Assembly: GCA_016872115.1 (NCBI GenBank)
Contig: VHBC01000003.1
Location: 62,001-126,000 of the forward strand
Direction: 5' to 3'
DNA length: 64,000 nucleotides
From: Sphingomonadales bacterium
GTDB lineage: Bacteria > Bacteroidota > Bacteroidia > Flavobacteriales_D > Crocinitomicaceae
Part shown: one piece after another, positions 26,447-36,987 of the stretch
How positions within the stretch are numbered: position 1 is the stretch's first letter
How the letters are laid out: the number at the start of each line of letters is the position of its first letter
Notes under the pieces: generated by a model
What the model was told of the DNA's origin: nothing
Database searches by the model: none
What the model saw: the letters and a program-made list of their open reading frames with translations, nothing else
Program-made: the position numbers and the translations under genes

Positions 26447-27793
26447 TTACATTCCAGAAAATTCGTTAGCACCTCTACGACCTCTAACTCGTGTACCTTC
26501 CATGAGGGAATCCATGTTGCGGTTGAGTTGATAAGTTTCAATTTGTTGAAGGGTATCAAGTACAACACCTACCATGATGAGTATGGAAGTACCACCAAAG
26601 AACATTGCGAAACCGTCATTGACTCCTGCGAGTTTGGCAATTGAAGGCAGAATAGCAATCGTAGCCAAAAACAGGGAACCAGGGAAAGTAATGCGTGAAA
26701 CAACTTGATCGACATGTTCGGCAGTTTCCTCACCAGGACGAACACCGGGAATAAAACCACCGCTCTTTTTGAGATCGTCAGCAATTTTACTCGGGTTGAT
26801 CATAATGGCTGTGTAGAAATAGGTGAACACAACGATGAGAATAATGAGAAGGGCATTGTAACTAAATCCGTATGGGTCACCAAGTGTTTTGGTGAGCCAA
26901 CCGGCATCTTGTTGTTGGGTTACGCCTTGATATACCATCATTGGGATGGTCATGATTGCTTGCGCAAAAATGATTGGCATGACACCACTTGCATTGATTT
27001 TAATCGGCAAGTAATTTCTAGCTCCATTGACATCTTCCGCAGCTCTTGCTCCGGCAACACGCTTAGCTGTGTTTAGCGGAATGCGACGCACTCCTTGCAC
27101 GATAAGAATTGTTAAAAGAATGATAACGAAGAACATGACGATTTCGAGAACCAAGCGAATTAAGTTACCAGCTTCTACTGATTTACCGAACTCTGCAAAA
27201 AATGCACCCGGTAGTCTCGAAAGGATACCTACAGTAATGAGTAGCGATATACCGTTACCAATACCGCGTTCGGTGATGCGCTCGCCTAACCAAACCGCAA
27301 ACATTGAGCCTGCAATCAGGAGCATTATGGTTTGGGTCCACCAAAAAGTACTAGGGTCGTCTGGCATAGCATTTTTGTTACTTACATATAAAGTAAGGTA
27401 ACTTGGGGCTTGAAGTGCACAGATAACAATGGTCAATAGACGCGTGTAATTGTTGATTTGTTTTCTACCAGATTCACCTTCGTTTTGCATTTTTTGAACA
27501 GCTGGAACAGCCATACCAAGTAATTGCATAATAATGGATGCACTAATATAAGGCATGATGCCTAGTGCCATGATGGATGCGTTGGTAAATCCTCCACCTG
27601 AAAAGACGGAAAGGATACTTTCGAGAAAGTTTTGATCCGTAGCCGTACTAGAGAGCGCATCGTATTTTACACCAGGTAAAATAACGTATGAACCTACACG
27701 ATAAGTTAGGATGAGGCCAAGTGTGAGGATAATTCGCTTGCGCAATTCCTCAACTTTCCAGATATTTTGCAGGTTGGTTATTAAACGTTTCAT
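26447..27793 (-). CDS. secY: Preprotein translocase subunit SecY
   Basis: Channel-forming subunit of the Sec translocon, 448 residues, ten membrane spans. Recognisable parts are RKRIILTLGLILTYRVGSYV (TM1), the plug and TM2 region with GIMPYISASIIMQLL, ITERGIGNGISLLI, and the cytosolic loop with GGFIPGVRPGEETAEHVD used in ribosome and SecA contact. SecG, its partner, is encoded at 54197. A TATCTTTGCAC promoter-like site lies in the 20-nt spacer after rplO, so secY and the genes below may be partly independent of the upstream block. Confidence 0.98.
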   Translation of the reverse strand: MKRLITNLQNIWKVEELRKRIILTLGLILTYRVGSYVILPGVKYDALSSTATDQNFLESILSVFSGGGFTNASIMALGIMPYISASIIMQLLGMAVPAVQKMQNEGESGRKQINNYTRLLTIVICALQAPSYLTLYVSNKNAMPDDPSTFWWTQTIMLLIAGSMFAVWLGERITERGIGNGISLLITVGILSRLPGAFFAEFGKSVEAGNLIRLVLEIVMFFVIILLTILIVQGVRRIPLNTAKRVAGARAAEDVNGARNYLPIKINASGVMPIIFAQAIMTIPMMVYQGVTQQQDAGWLTKTLGDPYGFSYNALLIILIVVFTYFYTAIMINPSKIADDLKKSGGFIPGVRPGEETAEHVDQVVSRITFPGSLFLATIAILPSIAKLAGVNDGFAMFFGGTSILIMVGVVLDTLQQIETYQLNRNMDSLMEGTRVRGRRGANEFSGM

Positions 27794-27804
27794 CTAAAAG
27801 CGTG

Positions 27805-27812
27805 CAAAGATA
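27805..27812 (-). promoter_or_regulatory. Possible internal promoter element (TATCTTTG) before secY
   Basis: TATCTTTG on the minus strand lies in the rplO-secY spacer, 11 nt before the secY ATG. The 11 bases TATCTTTGCAC are identical to those at the predicted rpsL promoter. No TTTG at the -33 distance was found. Use as an internal promoter for secY to rplQ is inferred. Confidence 0.42.
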
Positions 27813-27813
27813 G

Positions 27814-28260
27814 TTAGATTTTTGTACATGTACCACCTAAGGCTTCAATTGCAGCAATAGCTGTGCTTGAAAAACCATTGGCAGAGATGTTGATTTTGGC
27901 TTTTAACTTACCACGACCAAGTACTTTTACAAGTTCGTTGTTCGATAAAAGTCCATTTTGACGTAACACTTCCGGTGTGATATCGAGGATACCTTTAACG
28001 CTTGCAAGATTTTCGATGATATCTAAGTTAATGGCTTTATATTCAACACGGTTGATGTTTTTAAAGCCGAACTTAGGTACACGACGCTGTAAAGGCATCT
28101 GACCACCTTCGAAACCAATTTTGGTTTTGTAACCAGAGCGCGATTTAGCACCTTTGTGACCACGTGTAGAGGTTCCGCCGCGTCCTGAACCTTGTCCACG
28201 ACCGATACGCTTCTCAGCTTTGATTGAGCCTGCTGCTGGTGTTAGATTATGTAATTCCAT
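27814..28260 (-). CDS. rplO: 50S ribosomal protein L15 (uL15)
   Basis: Large-subunit protein with an extended glycine-rich N-terminus that threads through 23S rRNA. The 148 residues begin MELHNLTPAAGSIKAEKRIG and include GRGQGSGRGGTSTRGHKGAK and FEGGQMPLQRRVPKFGF, and end with the globular domain (VKVLGRGKLKAKINISANGF). It comes 15 nt after rpmD. Its last codons overlap a perfect 10-bp palindrome (27824-27833). Confidence 0.98.
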   Translation of the reverse strand: MELHNLTPAAGSIKAEKRIGRGQGSGRGGTSTRGHKGAKSRSGYKTKIGFEGGQMPLQRRVPKFGFKNINRVEYKAINLDIIENLASVKGILDITPEVLRQNGLLSNNELVKVLGRGKLKAKINISANGFSSTAIAAIEALGGTCTKI

Positions 28261-28275
28261 TTCTTTGTGAGTCTA

Positions 28276-28452
28276 TTATTCTACTACTTGAATAAGGTGC
28301 TTGACCTTACTCACCATTCCCATAATTTGAGGCGTAACCTCTTTTTCAATAACTTGATTCAAGCGACGAAAACCTAAAGCTTTAATTGTAGCTTTTTGAT
28401 CAGCTGGACGCTTGATCGCACTTTTCACTTGTTTGATTTTGATTGTGCTCAT
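28276..28452 (-). CDS. rpmD: 50S ribosomal protein L30 (uL30)
   Basis: A 58-residue large-subunit protein, the usual length for bacterial uL30. It reads MSTIKIKQVKSAIKRPADQK, then ATIKALGFRRLNQVIEKEV, ending KVKHLIQVVE. It lies between rpsE (11 nt) and rplO (15 nt), the standard spc order. Confidence 0.96.
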   Translation of the reverse strand: MSTIKIKQVKSAIKRPADQKATIKALGFRRLNQVIEKEVTPQIMGMVSKVKHLIQVVE

Positions 28453-28463
28453 TGCTGAATATT

Positions 28464-28982
28464 TTATCCGTTGAATACTTTGTCAAGGGAAATACCACGC
28501 TGACGTGCTACAGCAACTGCATCGCGCATATTTGCCAATGCGTCCATAGTTGCTTTTACTACGTTGTGCGGGTTAGAAGAACCTTGAGATTTTGCCAATA
28601 CGTTGTGAACACCAACGCTCTCGAGTACGGCACGCATCGCACCACCTGCAATTACACCAGTACCTTCAGTAGCCGGCTTGAGGAAAACCTCAGCACCACC
28701 AAATTTACCTTTTTGCTCGTGGGGAACCGTTCCGCGTAGAATAGGAACTTTAATCAAGTTCTTTTTTGCGTCGTCGATGCCTTTAGTAATGGCTTCTGTT
28801 ACTTCTTTTGCCTTACCAAGACCGTGACCTACTACGCCGTTTTCATCACCTACAACAACAATTGCAGAAAAACTGAACGTACGACCACCTTTTGTTACTT
28901 TGGTAACGCGGTTAACAGCAACGAGTTTGTCTTTTAACTCGATATCAGCTGATTTCACTCTGTTTACGATTTGAGCTGCCAT
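28464..28982 (-). CDS. rpsE: 30S ribosomal protein S5 (uS5)
   Basis: Small-subunit protein at the mRNA entry tunnel, involved in fidelity. The 172 residues contain the double-stranded-RNA-binding-like N-terminal domain ([40 protein letters not shown]) and the C-terminal domain ([47 protein letters not shown]). Spacing is 5 nt from rplR and 11 nt to rpmD. Confidence 0.98.
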   Translation of the reverse strand: MAAQIVNRVKSADIELKDKLVAVNRVTKVTKGGRTFSFSAIVVVGDENGVVGHGLGKAKEVTEAITKGIDDAKKNLIKVPILRGTVPHEQKGKFGGAEVFLKPATEGTGVIAGGAMRAVLESVGVHNVLAKSQGSSNPHNVVKATMDALANMRDAVAVARQRGISLDKVFNG

Positions 28983-28987
28983 TTTTC

Positions 28988-29341
28988 TTAAAATTTGAGT
29001 CCTCCTTCACGAGCTGAATCAGCCAAGGATTTGATTCTACCATGATACAAGTAACCATTGCGGTCAAAAACAACGCGTTCAACGCCTGCTTTTTGAGCTG
29101 CAGCTGCGATTGTTTTACCAACAATAGCCGCTTGGCTTACTTTGTTTACTTTTTGTGCGTCGTCCATTTTGAGTGAACCGGCAGAGGCAAGAGTACGACC
29201 ACTGTTGTCGTCGATGATTTGCGCGTAAATCTGTTTGTTACTTCTAAAAACGGTGAGGCGTGGAATAGCTGAAGTACCGAAAACTTTTTTTCTGATTCTT
29301 CGCTTGATTTTTGCTCTTCTTAATACTTTATTTAGTGCCAT
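28988..29341 (-). CDS. rplR: 50S ribosomal protein L18 (uL18)
   Basis: 5S rRNA-binding protein of the central protuberance, 117 residues. It reads [38 protein letters not shown] and ends in the conserved [26 protein letters not shown]. Together with L5 it forms the 5S particle. It follows rplF by 11 nt. Confidence 0.98.
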   Translation of the reverse strand: MALNKVLRRAKIKRRIRKKVFGTSAIPRLTVFRSNKQIYAQIIDDNSGRTLASAGSLKMDDAQKVNKVSQAAIVGKTIAAAAQKAGVERVVFDRNGYLYHGRIKSLADSAREGGLKF

Positions 29342-29352
29342 AATTCTTGCGA

Positions 29353-29907
29353 TTATTTTTTACCTGCTGACTTACCAGCTTTTCTACGAATATCTTCACC
29401 TACAAACCGGATACCTTTTCCTTTGTATGGTTCAGGTTTTCTGAAAGAGCGAATCTTGGCAGCAACTTGTCCGAGTAATTGCTTATCGTAAGACTCAAGG
29501 GTCACGATCGGCGCTTTACCTTTTTCAGTTACAGTGGTAACTTTCACTTCTTTCGGGATTTCCAAAATAATGGCATGTGAAAATCCGAGTGCTAATTCGA
29601 GTTGTTGACCAACGGCATTTGCGCGGTAACCAACTCCGATAACTTCTATTTCTTTTTTGAAGCCTTCAGAAACACCATGGATCATGTTGTAAACCAAGGC
29701 ACGGTACAAACCGTGCTTTGAACGGTGATCTGGAGCCTCTGTGGCACGCGCAAAAGTGATGACGTTGTCTTCGATGCTAACGCTAACCGACGAATCAATG
29801 TGTTGTGCTAATTCGCCTTTTTTCCCTTTGACCGTCATGACGGAATCTATGAACGTCACTTCGACGCCGCTAGGGATTGTTATAGGTGCTTTTCCAATTC
29901 TTGACAT
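29353..29907 (-). CDS. rplF: 50S ribosomal protein L6 (uL6)
   Basis: Large-subunit protein near the factor-binding centre, 184 residues in two similar domains. It starts [18 protein letters not shown] and ends [23 protein letters not shown], as in all uL6. The frame extends 15 codons upstream to a TTG, but the ATG at 29907 matches the family start and avoids running into rpsH. Spacing to rpsH is 13 nt. Confidence 0.98.
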   Translation of the reverse strand: MSRIGKAPITIPSGVEVTFIDSVMTVKGKKGELAQHIDSSVSVSIEDNVITFARATEAPDHRSKHGLYRALVYNMIHGVSEGFKKEIEVIGVGYRANAVGQQLELALGFSHAIILEIPKEVKVTTVTEKGKAPIVTLESYDKQLLGQVAAKIRSFRKPEPYKGKGIRFVGEDIRRKAGKSAGKK

Positions 29908-29920
29908 TGTTCTTAATTTT

Positions 29921-30319
29921 TTAGTAAACGTAACAAAGAACTTCGCCGCCAACGTTGTTTTGACGCGCTTCTTTATCTGTGATCACACCACGAGAAGTAG
30001 AAACGATGGCAATACCTAAACCATTCAAAACGCGTGGCATTTCTTCGGCACTGCTATACTTTCTAAGTCCTGGACGTGAAGCACGTTGCAATTTAGTGAT
30101 GGCTGGAACACGCGTAGATGTGTTGTATTTCAAGGCGATTTTGATAATACCTTGTTTGTTGTCATCCTCAAATTTGTAATTGAGGATATACCCTTGATCA
30201 AATAAAATTTGAGTCATGGCACGCTTGATGTTCGAGCCAGGGATATCTACGGTCTTCAAGCCTGCTGCACTCGCATTTCTGATGCGGGTGAGAAAATCTG
30301 CTATTGGATCTGTATTCAT
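29921..30319 (-). CDS. rpsH: 30S ribosomal protein S8 (uS8)
   Basis: 16S rRNA-binding assembly protein of 132 residues; in E. coli it also represses the spc operon at rplE. It starts [20 protein letters not shown] and ends with the signature [24 protein letters not shown]. Spacing is 19 nt from rpsN and 13 nt to rplF. Confidence 0.98.
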   Translation of the reverse strand: MNTDPIADFLTRIRNASAAGLKTVDIPGSNIKRAMTQILFDQGYILNYKFEDDNKQGIIKIALKYNTSTRVPAITKLQRASRPGLRKYSSAEEMPRVLNGLGIAIVSTSRGVITDKEARQNNVGGEVLCYVY

Positions 30320-30338
30320 TTCTTTTACTTTTTCTTAA

Positions 30339-30653
30339 TTACCAACTTGCTTTTTTAACTCCGGGGATTTTACCAGCCAAAGCCATCTCGCGGAAAGAGA
30401 CCCTTGAAATACCAAATTGACGCATATAACCTCTCGGACGACCAGTCAAGCCACAACGGTTGTGTTTTCTGATTTTAGCGGAGTTTGCTGGTAATTTCTG
30501 CAATGCCATCATGGCATCCCATTTTTGAGTCTGAATTTCTTCAGATGCATCTGTCGACTTCAAAATTTTGGTGAGTTCAGCACGCTTTTTCTCATAGCGG
30601 TTTACTAACCTTTCTCTCTTGCGCTCACGCGCTTTCATTGATTCTTTAGCCAT
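30339..30653 (-). CDS. rpsN: 30S ribosomal protein S14 (uS14), zinc-free long form
   Basis: Head protein of the small subunit. At 104 residues it is the long, zinc-independent type: it has only the [19 protein letters not shown] core and lacks the CxxC pairs of the short zinc form. It begins [20 protein letters not shown] and ends [11 protein letters not shown]. It lies between rplE (6 nt) and rpsH (19 nt). A second, zinc-responsive copy is not in the window. Confidence 0.97.
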   Translation of the reverse strand: MAKESMKARERKRERLVNRYEKKRAELTKILKSTDASEEIQTQKWDAMMALQKLPANSAKIRKHNRCGLTGRPRGYMRQFGISRVSFREMALAGKIPGVKKASW

Positions 30654-30659
30654 TTCTTT

Positions 30660-31211
30660 TTATTTTTTAATAAATGGGAAACCAAATGCATCCAACAATG
30701 CTTTTGCCTCTTCGTCGCTGTTGGCTGATGTAACGAAGGTGATGTCCATTCCAAGGATACGATTTACTTTATCGATATCGATTTCTGGGAAAATGATATG
30801 CTCTTTGATACCGAGGTTGAAATTACCACGTCCGTCAAATCCTTTTGGGTTGATACCGCGGAAGTCACGTGTTCTTGGCAATGCAACTGCGAGTAAACGA
30901 TCGAGGAAATCGTACATGCGGTCACCGCGTAGGGTCACTTTTGTTCCGATTGGCATCCCTTTACGCAACTTAAAGTTGGAGATATCCTTCTTTGAAATGG
31001 TGGTAATTGCTTTTTGACCAGCGATACGAGATAGGTCTGCTGCTGCGCTATCGATCAATTTCTTGTCGGCAACGGCATCACCCATACCTTGGCTGAGTAC
31101 AATTTTTTCTAACTTAGGAACGCTCATTACAGACTTGTAATTGAAACGCTCTTGAAGCGTTTGCTTGATTTCGTTCCTGTACTTTTCTTTTAATCTTGGC
31201 GTGTAACTCAT
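30660..31211 (-). CDS. rplE: 50S ribosomal protein L5 (uL5)
   Basis: 5S rRNA-binding protein that contacts the P-site tRNA, 183 residues. It contains [64 protein letters not shown] and [21 protein letters not shown]. Its ATG overlaps the last base of the rplX stop (one-nucleotide TAATG overlap), implying translational coupling. Confidence 0.98.
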   Translation of the reverse strand: MSYTPRLKEKYRNEIKQTLQERFNYKSVMSVPKLEKIVLSQGMGDAVADKKLIDSAAADLSRIAGQKAITTISKKDISNFKLRKGMPIGTKVTLRGDRMYDFLDRLLAVALPRTRDFRGINPKGFDGRGNFNLGIKEHIIFPEIDIDKVNRILGMDITFVTSANSDEEAKALLDAFGFPFIKK

Positions 31212-31525
31212 TACTTAATCACCTCCCCTGATTTTTTTGAATAACGTACTAATTTTCCTTTTTCCTCTTTTCTACCGATGCGTGTGGCAACACCGTTGCT
31301 CACGACCATGAGGTTTGAAATGTGGATAGAACCTTCTTTCTCTTCGATTCCACCCTGAGGATTTGTTGCGCTAGGCTTGTTGTGTTTTTTGATCATATTG
31401 ACCCCTTCAACTGTGGCGCGCATCTTTTCTCGATCGATGGTGGCAACTTTGCCCTCGCGACCTTTGGATTCACCAGAAATAACCTTCACGGTGTCGCCAA
31501 TCTTGATGTGTAATTTCTTTTGCAT
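31211..31525 (-). CDS. rplX: 50S ribosomal protein L24 (uL24)
   Basis: Assembly-initiating large-subunit protein with a KOW fold, 104 residues. The KOW motif is [22 protein letters not shown], followed by [22 protein letters not shown]. It follows rplN by 11 nt and overlaps rplE by one base. Confidence 0.98.
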   Translation of the reverse strand: MQKKLHIKIGDTVKVISGESKGREGKVATIDREKMRATVEGVNMIKKHNKPSATNPQGGIEEKEGSIHISNLMVVSNGVATRIGRKEEKGKLVRYSKKSGEVIK

Positions 31526-31536
31526 TACTCAATGAT

Positions 31537-31905
31537 TTATAACACCTCAGGTGCTAGTGAAACAATTTTCATGTAGTTGCTTTCACGCAATTCACGTGCA
31601 ACTGGTCCGAAAATACGCGTACCGCGCATTTCGCCACCTTGGTTAAGGATTACACAAGCATTGTCGTCGAAGCGAATGTAAGAACCGTCTGGACGACGAA
31701 TTTCTTTTTTTGTTCTTACTACAACTGCTTTTGCTACTGAACCTTTTTTCACGGCTGCGTTTGGCATAGCACTTTTAACGGCAACAACAATTTTGTCACC
31801 TACTGAGGCATAGCGTCTTCTTGTACCGCCTAAAACGCGGATGCATAATACTTCCTTAGCTCCGGAGTTGTCTGCAACTGATAGTCTGGATTCTGTTTGT
31901 ATCAT
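31537..31905 (-). CDS. rplN: 50S ribosomal protein L14 (uL14)
   Basis: Highly conserved large-subunit interface protein of 122 residues that forms bridge B8 and is the binding site of RsfS. It starts [20 protein letters not shown] and includes [15 protein letters not shown] and [29 protein letters not shown]. It is 9 nt after rpsQ and 11 nt before rplX. Confidence 0.98.
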   Translation of the reverse strand: MIQTESRLSVADNSGAKEVLCIRVLGGTRRRYASVGDKIVVAVKSAMPNAAVKKGSVAKAVVVRTKKEIRRPDGSYIRFDDNACVILNQGGEMRGTRIFGPVARELRESNYMKIVSLAPEVL

Positions 31906-31914
31906 TTTGTCCGA

Positions 31915-32172
31915 TTATTTAGCGCGTTCTACAATTTCTACCATTCTCCAGTTCTTTGATTTACTCAAAGGACGTGTTTCCATGATGCGAACGGTATCTC
32001 CAACATGACAGTCGTTGTTTTCGTCGTGAGCAACAAACTTGGTAGTTTTCTTAACGAACTTACCGTATTTAGGGTGCTTCACTTTACGTTCAACAGAAAC
32101 GACAATGGATTTTTCCATTTTGTCACTGGTCACGACACCAATTCTTTCTTTTCTTAAATTTCGTTTTTCCAT
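31915..32172 (-). CDS. rpsQ: 30S ribosomal protein S17 (uS17)
   Basis: OB-fold primary 16S binder of the small-subunit body, 85 residues from the ATG at 32172 ([20 protein letters not shown]). A second in-frame ATG two codons upstream (32178) is also possible; the shorter form aligns better with family starts. The C-terminal half contains [20 protein letters not shown] and [19 protein letters not shown]. It lies between rpmC and rplN. Confidence 0.97.
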   Translation of the reverse strand: MEKRNLRKERIGVVTSDKMEKSIVVSVERKVKHPKYGKFVKKTTKFVAHDENNDCHVGDTVRIMETRPLSKSKNWRMVEIVERAK

Positions 32173-32193
32173 GTTCATTTTTTTACCTCAGGA

Positions 32194-32388
32194 TTAGGCC
32201 TGATTTGAACGTTTAGTTAACTCTGTACTCAATCTTGCTACCAACTTGCGCATATGGTGAATGCGCATTGGATTTTCAATTGGAGCCATTTTGTGTGTCA
32301 ACTTCAAGTTGGTCAATTGACCTTTAAAGTCTTCCAAACGGCCTTGTAAATCCATTGTAGAAAGTTTTGCGATTTCTGTTTGTTTCAT
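32194..32388 (-). CDS. rpmC: 50S ribosomal protein L29 (uL29)
   Basis: Two-helix protein of 64 residues at the exit of the peptide tunnel, near the trigger-factor and SRP docking site. It reads EIAKLSTMDLQGRLEDFKGQ and ends LVARLSTELTKRSNQ. Spacing is 9 nt from rplP. Confidence 0.97.
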   Translation of the reverse strand: MKQTEIAKLSTMDLQGRLEDFKGQLTNLKLTHKMAPIENPMRIHHMRKLVARLSTELTKRSNQA

Positions 32389-32397
32389 CTTAATTTA

Positions 32398-32823
32398 TTA
32401 AGCTGGTATAACATAATCATTGCGTACAATGAACTTACATTTCACAGGCAACTTCTGTGCTGCAAGTCGCATTGCTTCTTTTGCAATGTCGTAAGGGACA
32501 CCATCTGCTTCGAACATGATTGTTCCCGGTTTGATCACGGCAACCCAATGGCTAGGTGCTCCCTTACCTTTACCCATACGTACTTCAGCTGGTTTTGAGG
32601 TAACCGGCTTGTCTGGGAAAATTCGGATCCATACTTTTCCTTCACGCTTCATGTATCGAGTAACGGCAATACGTGAAGCTTCAATCTGACGTGAAGTAAT
32701 CCATCCTGGTTCCAAAGCCTTTAATCCGAAAGATCCGAATGCGATGGTTGAGCCACGATGAGCTAAACCTCGGTTTCTACCTTTCTGTGCTCTTCTAAAT
32801 TTTGTTCTTTTAGGCTGTAACAT
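32398..32823 (-). CDS. rplP: 50S ribosomal protein L16 (uL16)
   Basis: Late-assembly protein beside the A-site tRNA, 141 residues. It starts [24 protein letters not shown] and contains [50 protein letters not shown]. The arginine hydroxylated in some bacteria lies in the latter block. It follows rpsC after 23 nt, one of the larger gaps of the operon, in which I see no obvious structure. Confidence 0.98.
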   Translation of the reverse strand: MLQPKRTKFRRAQKGRNRGLAHRGSTIAFGSFGLKALEPGWITSRQIEASRIAVTRYMKREGKVWIRIFPDKPVTSKPAEVRMGKGKGAPSHWVAVIKPGTIMFEADGVPYDIAKEAMRLAAQKLPVKCKFIVRNDYVIPA

Positions 32824-32846
32824 TTCCTGTCAATTTAACTGTCTTA

Positions 32847-33569
32847 TTACTTCTTCTTTCTTTTGAACGATGCAGGCTTGCGATCACCACCTTGGTTGTT
32901 CGCAGCACCGGTGTTCATACCGATGTTTGGAGCGAGGTCACGCTTGCCATAAACTTCTCCACGGCAAATCCAAACTTTAACGCCAATACGGCCATATGTG
33001 GTGTGCGCCTCAGATACTGCATAGTCGATGTCTGCACGGAAAGTGTGCAATGGGGTACGACCGTCTTTGTACATTTCTGTACGTGCCATTTCAGCACCGT
33101 TCAAACGACCAGAAATCTTTACTTTGATTCCTTCAGCACCCATGCGCATTGTTCCTGCGATAGCCATTTTAATGGCACGACGGAAAGAAATACGGGCTTC
33201 CAATTGACGAGAAATACCATCAGCTACTAAGCGCGCGTCTAATTCTGGACGTTTCACTTCGAAGATGTTGATTTGGATTTCTTTTTTCGTCAACTTCTTT
33301 AATTCTTCCTTTAGTTTGTCAACTTCTTGACCACCTTTACCGATGATGACACCTGGACGGGCAGTGTTGATAGTAACTGTAACTAGTTTAAGGGTGCGCT
33401 CGATGATGATTTTAGCAATACTTGCTTTAGCCAAACGTGCGTTGAGGTAACGACGGATTTGATCGTCTTCTACGATTTTATCTTTGTAATCGTTGCCACC
33501 GTACCAATTTGATTCCCATCCGTGGATGTAACCAAGTCTATTTCCAATTGGATTCGTTTTTTGTCCCAT
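32847..33569 (-). CDS. rpsC: 30S ribosomal protein S3 (uS3)
   Basis: mRNA-entry and helicase-centre protein of 240 residues. It starts [24 protein letters not shown]. The KH domain is [21 protein letters not shown], followed by the C-terminal domain with [24 protein letters not shown] and [22 protein letters not shown] basic tail ends [10 protein letters not shown]. It is 9 nt after rplV. Confidence 0.98.
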   Translation of the reverse strand: MGQKTNPIGNRLGYIHGWESNWYGGNDYKDKIVEDDQIRRYLNARLAKASIAKIIIERTLKLVTVTINTARPGVIIGKGGQEVDKLKEELKKLTKKEIQINIFEVKRPELDARLVADGISRQLEARISFRRAIKMAIAGTMRMGAEGIKVKISGRLNGAEMARTEMYKDGRTPLHTFRADIDYAVSEAHTTYGRIGVKVWICRGEVYGKRDLAPNIGMNTGAANNQGGDRKPASFKRKKK

Positions 33570-33578
33570 TTCTTCTAG

Positions 33579-33974
33579 TTATTTAGTACCATCAACTACG
33601 ATCGTCACGTGGTTCGATCTTTTTCTAATTCTGTGCGCACGACCTTGTGGTGCTGGTTGAATGCGTTTAAGCATCGTTCCACAACCTACTTCGATATGGC
33701 TCACTACAAGTGTTTCTTGGCTGATGTCAGCACCTTCGTTTTTTTGCTCCCAATTTGCAATTGCAGAACGTAGCAATTTACCAAGGCTTGTTGACGCATC
33801 TTTACCATTGAAATGGAGGATGTTCAATGCTTTGTTGACTTCAACCCCACGGATTAAATCAGCCACCATTCTCATCTTGCGAGGAGAAATAGGTGAATCA
33901 TTCAAGCGGGCGATGGCCATTGACTTTTTATTTTCTTTAAGCTCTTCAGCTCTTAAGCGTTTTCTAGCTCCCAT
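33579..33974 (-). CDS. rplV: 50S ribosomal protein L22 (uL22)
   Basis: Protein lining the peptide exit tunnel, whose beta-hairpin is the site of some macrolide-resistance changes. The 131 residues start with a basic Bacteroidota-type extension ([19 protein letters not shown]) before the conserved core [14 protein letters not shown] and end [30 protein letters not shown]. The tunnel hairpin keeps the common wild-type form. It is 14 nt after rpsS. Confidence 0.98.
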   Translation of the reverse strand: MGARKRLRAEELKENKKSMAIARLNDSPISPRKMRMVADLIRGVEVNKALNILHFNGKDASTSLGKLLRSAIANWEQKNEGADISQETLVVSHIEVGCGTMLKRIQPAPQGRAHRIRKRSNHVTIVVDGTK

Positions 33975-33988
33975 GACTGTAATAATTC

Positions 33989-34267
33989 TTAACGTTTCTT
34001 ATCTTTTTTATTACCGGCGTGGCCACGGAAGTTACGGGTAGGGGAGAATTCTCCTAATTTGTGACCTACCATATTTTCCGTAACGAATACAGGGATGAAC
34101 TTGTTACCGTTGTGAACGGCGAAAGTCAAACCAACAAATTCCGGAGTAATCGTGGATGCTCGTGACCATGTTTTGATAACAGCCTTGCTGCTAGACGCTT
34201 GAGCATCGTCAACTCGTTTCATCAACTTATAGTGAACAAACGGTGGTTTCTTTAATGAACGACTCAT
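33989..34267 (-). CDS. rpsS: 30S ribosomal protein S19 (uS19)
   Basis: Head protein bridging to the large subunit with S13, 92 residues. It reads [39 protein letters not shown] and [22 protein letters not shown], the universal C-terminal signature. Spacing is 7 nt after rplB. Confidence 0.98.
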   Translation of the reverse strand: MSRSLKKPPFVHYKLMKRVDDAQASSSKAVIKTWSRASTITPEFVGLTFAVHNGNKFIPVFVTENMVGHKLGEFSPTRNFRGHAGNKKDKKR

Positions 34268-34274
34268 ACCTTAA

Positions 34275-35099
<825 letters not shown>

Positions 35100-35108
35100 G
35101 GTTAAACA

Positions 35109-35405
35109 TTAATAATTGTTAAATAAATCAATGGTTTCACCATCTGCTATCGTTACTACAGCCTTCTTCCATTGTTTGCTTCTTTGCTCAACAATGCCTT
35201 TATTCGTGTACTTCACAGAGGATACCCCACCACCATAGTTTAATGTACGAACATCTGTGACATGTACTCCATACATCTTTTCGATGGCATTTTTAATTTC
35301 GATCTTGTTGGACTTACGGTCTACTTCAAATGTAAAGCGGTTTGAAACCTCGCTTAATTTGGTAGCTTTTTCCGTAATGACCGGCTTCTTGATAATAGTA
35401 TGCAT
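35109..35405 (-). CDS. rplW: 50S ribosomal protein L23 (uL23)
   Basis: Tunnel-exit protein of 98 residues, docking site for trigger factor and SRP. It reads IIKKPVITEKATKLSEVSNRFTFEVDRKSNKIEIKNAIEKMYGVHVTDVRT. It follows rplD by 5 nt. Confidence 0.98.
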   Translation of the reverse strand: MHTIIKKPVITEKATKLSEVSNRFTFEVDRKSNKIEIKNAIEKMYGVHVTDVRTLNYGGGVSSVKYTNKGIVEQRSKQWKKAVVTIADGETIDLFNNY

Positions 35406-35410
35406 AACGC

Positions 35411-36034
35411 TTAGTTAAGAATCGTTTGAATTTTCTCAATTGAGCTTTCAGCCAATACCACTTTTGAGGCGTTGAGCACATCGTAAGTGTTAAAGGAATC
35501 TGCTGTTACGACTTTCACGCGTCCAAGGTTGCGTGCAGCAAGATATACGCTGTCGGTTTTGTCACCAAGGATGAAAAGTACTTTTTGGTTTTCAAGATTC
35601 ATAGAAGACAAGAGTGCTTTGAAGTCTTTTGTTTTTGCTTCCATGTTGAGGTCTTGAATGACCATGAGGGAGTCGTTTTTCGCTTTGAAAGCAAAAGCTG
35701 ACTTGCGGGCCAAACGCTTCAATTTCAAGTTTAATTTGAAATGGTAGTTGCGTGGACGTGGACCGAAAATACGGCCACCGCCTACACGTGTACCTGATTT
35801 AGCTGAACCAGCACGTGCACCACCTGTTCCTTTTTGACGCTTGATTTTTTTGGTAGAACCTGCAATCTCGTTGCGCTCTCTAGATTTGTGTGTACCTTGA
35901 CGCTTGTTGGCTAAATGTTGTTTGACATCTAAGTAAATGGCATGGTTGTTTGGTTCAATACCAAACACCTCGTCTGCAAGGGTTACTGACTTGGCAGTAG
36001 CTGCACCTTTTGAATCGTAGATCTTCAGTTTCAT
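35411..36034 (-). CDS. rplD: 50S ribosomal protein L4 (uL4)
   Basis: Large-subunit protein with a tunnel-lining loop; in E. coli it also represses the S10 operon. The 207 residues contain the loop RGTHKSRERNEIAGSTKKIKRQKGTGGARAGSAKSGTRVGGGRIFGPRPR and the Rossmann-like body ending with LNASKVVLAESSIEKI. Its ATG shares one base with the rplC stop (TAATG), so the two are translationally coupled. Confidence 0.98.
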   Translation of the reverse strand: MKLKIYDSKGAATAKSVTLADEVFGIEPNNHAIYLDVKQHLANKRQGTHKSRERNEIAGSTKKIKRQKGTGGARAGSAKSGTRVGGGRIFGPRPRNYHFKLNLKLKRLARKSAFAFKAKNDSLMVIQDLNMEAKTKDFKALLSSMNLENQKVLFILGDKTDSVYLAARNLGRVKVVTADSFNTYDVLNASKVVLAESSIEKIQTILN

Positions 36035-36648
36035 TACTTGACAATTGTTACGGTTGAACCATTTGCACCCGGAATCGATCCTTTAACGATCAAAAGATTC
36101 TTATCTGCAATTACTTTTAAAACTAGGAGGTTAGCTTGCTTGCGAGATTTGTTACCCATTTGACCCGCCATGCGCATTCCTTTGAATACACGTGCAGGAT
36201 AGGAACAAGCACCAATTGAACCTGGTGCGCGCAAACGGTTGTGCTGACCATGTGTTGACTGACCGACGCCACCAAAGTTGTGGCGACGAACAACCCCTTG
36301 AAAACCTTTACCTTTTGTGGTTCCGCTTACATCGACAAACTCACCTTCTTCAAAAAGGTTAGCGTCAATGGTGTCTCCGAGGTTAGCTGAGTCGAATCCT
36401 TTGAATTCAACCAACTTAGACTTTGGAGCCGTGTTTGCTTTTTTGAAATGACCCTTTAATGCATTGGAGGTGTTTTTCTCTTTACGAGTACCAAACCCCA
36501 ACTGAACTGCATCGTAACCATCTCTGTCTTGTGTTTTGACTTGCGTCACCACACAAGGACCAGCTTCAATAACTGTGCATGGCATTGATTTGCCCTCAGC
36601 ACTAAAGATGCTAGTCATCCCGATTTTACGTCCAATAATTCCTGGCAT
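36034..36648 (-). CDS. rplC: 50S ribosomal protein L3 (uL3)
   Basis: Early-assembly protein near the peptidyl-transferase centre, 204 residues. It begins [20 protein letters not shown] and includes [55 protein letters not shown]. The conserved glutamine of the methylation site is in the latter segment. It is 18 nt after rpsJ. Confidence 0.98.
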   Translation of the reverse strand: MPGIIGRKIGMTSIFSAEGKSMPCTVIEAGPCVVTQVKTQDRDGYDAVQLGFGTRKEKNTSNALKGHFKKANTAPKSKLVEFKGFDSANLGDTIDANLFEEGEFVDVSGTTKGKGFQGVVRRHNFGGVGQSTHGQHNRLRAPGSIGACSYPARVFKGMRMAGQMGNKSRKQANLLVLKVIADKNLLIVKGSIPGANGSTVTIVK

Positions 36649-36666
36649 ATACTAGTTGTTAAAAAA

Positions 36667-36972
36667 TTACACTTTGATTTCTACGTCAACTCCACTAGGA
36701 AGCTCAAGCTTCATAAGGGCATCTACGGTTTTAGAAGAACTGCTGTAGATATCCATTAAGCGCTTGTATGCACACAATTCGAATTGCTCACGTGCTTTTT
36801 TGTTCACGTGTGGTGAACGAAGCACAGTGTAGATTCTTTTGTGTGTTGGAAGTGGAATAGGACCACTCACCACAGCACCTGTTGATTTAACTGTTTTTAC
36901 GATTTTTTCTGCTGATTTGTCGAGCAAGTTATGATCGTAAGATTTTAATTTAATTCTGATTTTTTGGCTCAT
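36667..36972 (-). CDS. rpsJ: 30S ribosomal protein S10 (uS10)
   Basis: Head protein of the small subunit that also pairs with NusB in antitermination. The 101 residues read [54 protein letters not shown] and [16 protein letters not shown]. It follows fusA by only 15 nt; no tuf gene or separate S10-operon promoter is visible, so the str and S10 blocks appear fused. Confidence 0.98.
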   Translation of the reverse strand: MSQKIRIKLKSYDHNLLDKSAEKIVKTVKSTGAVVSGPIPLPTHKRIYTVLRSPHVNKKAREQFELCAYKRLMDIYSSSSKTVDALMKLELPSGVDVEIKV

Positions 36973-36987
36973 CTGCTTTGAACTTTA

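Noticed and set aside
26705..27401. Overlapping open frames on the plus strand across secY
   Set aside because: Antisense to an intact secY with no family resemblance.
29908..29952. N-terminal extensions of rplF, rpsL, comM, the hydrolase, the O-antigen ligase-like gene and gldD reaching upstream
   Set aside because: Each extension begins with TTG while an ATG matching the family start, or a clean signal peptide, lies just downstream.
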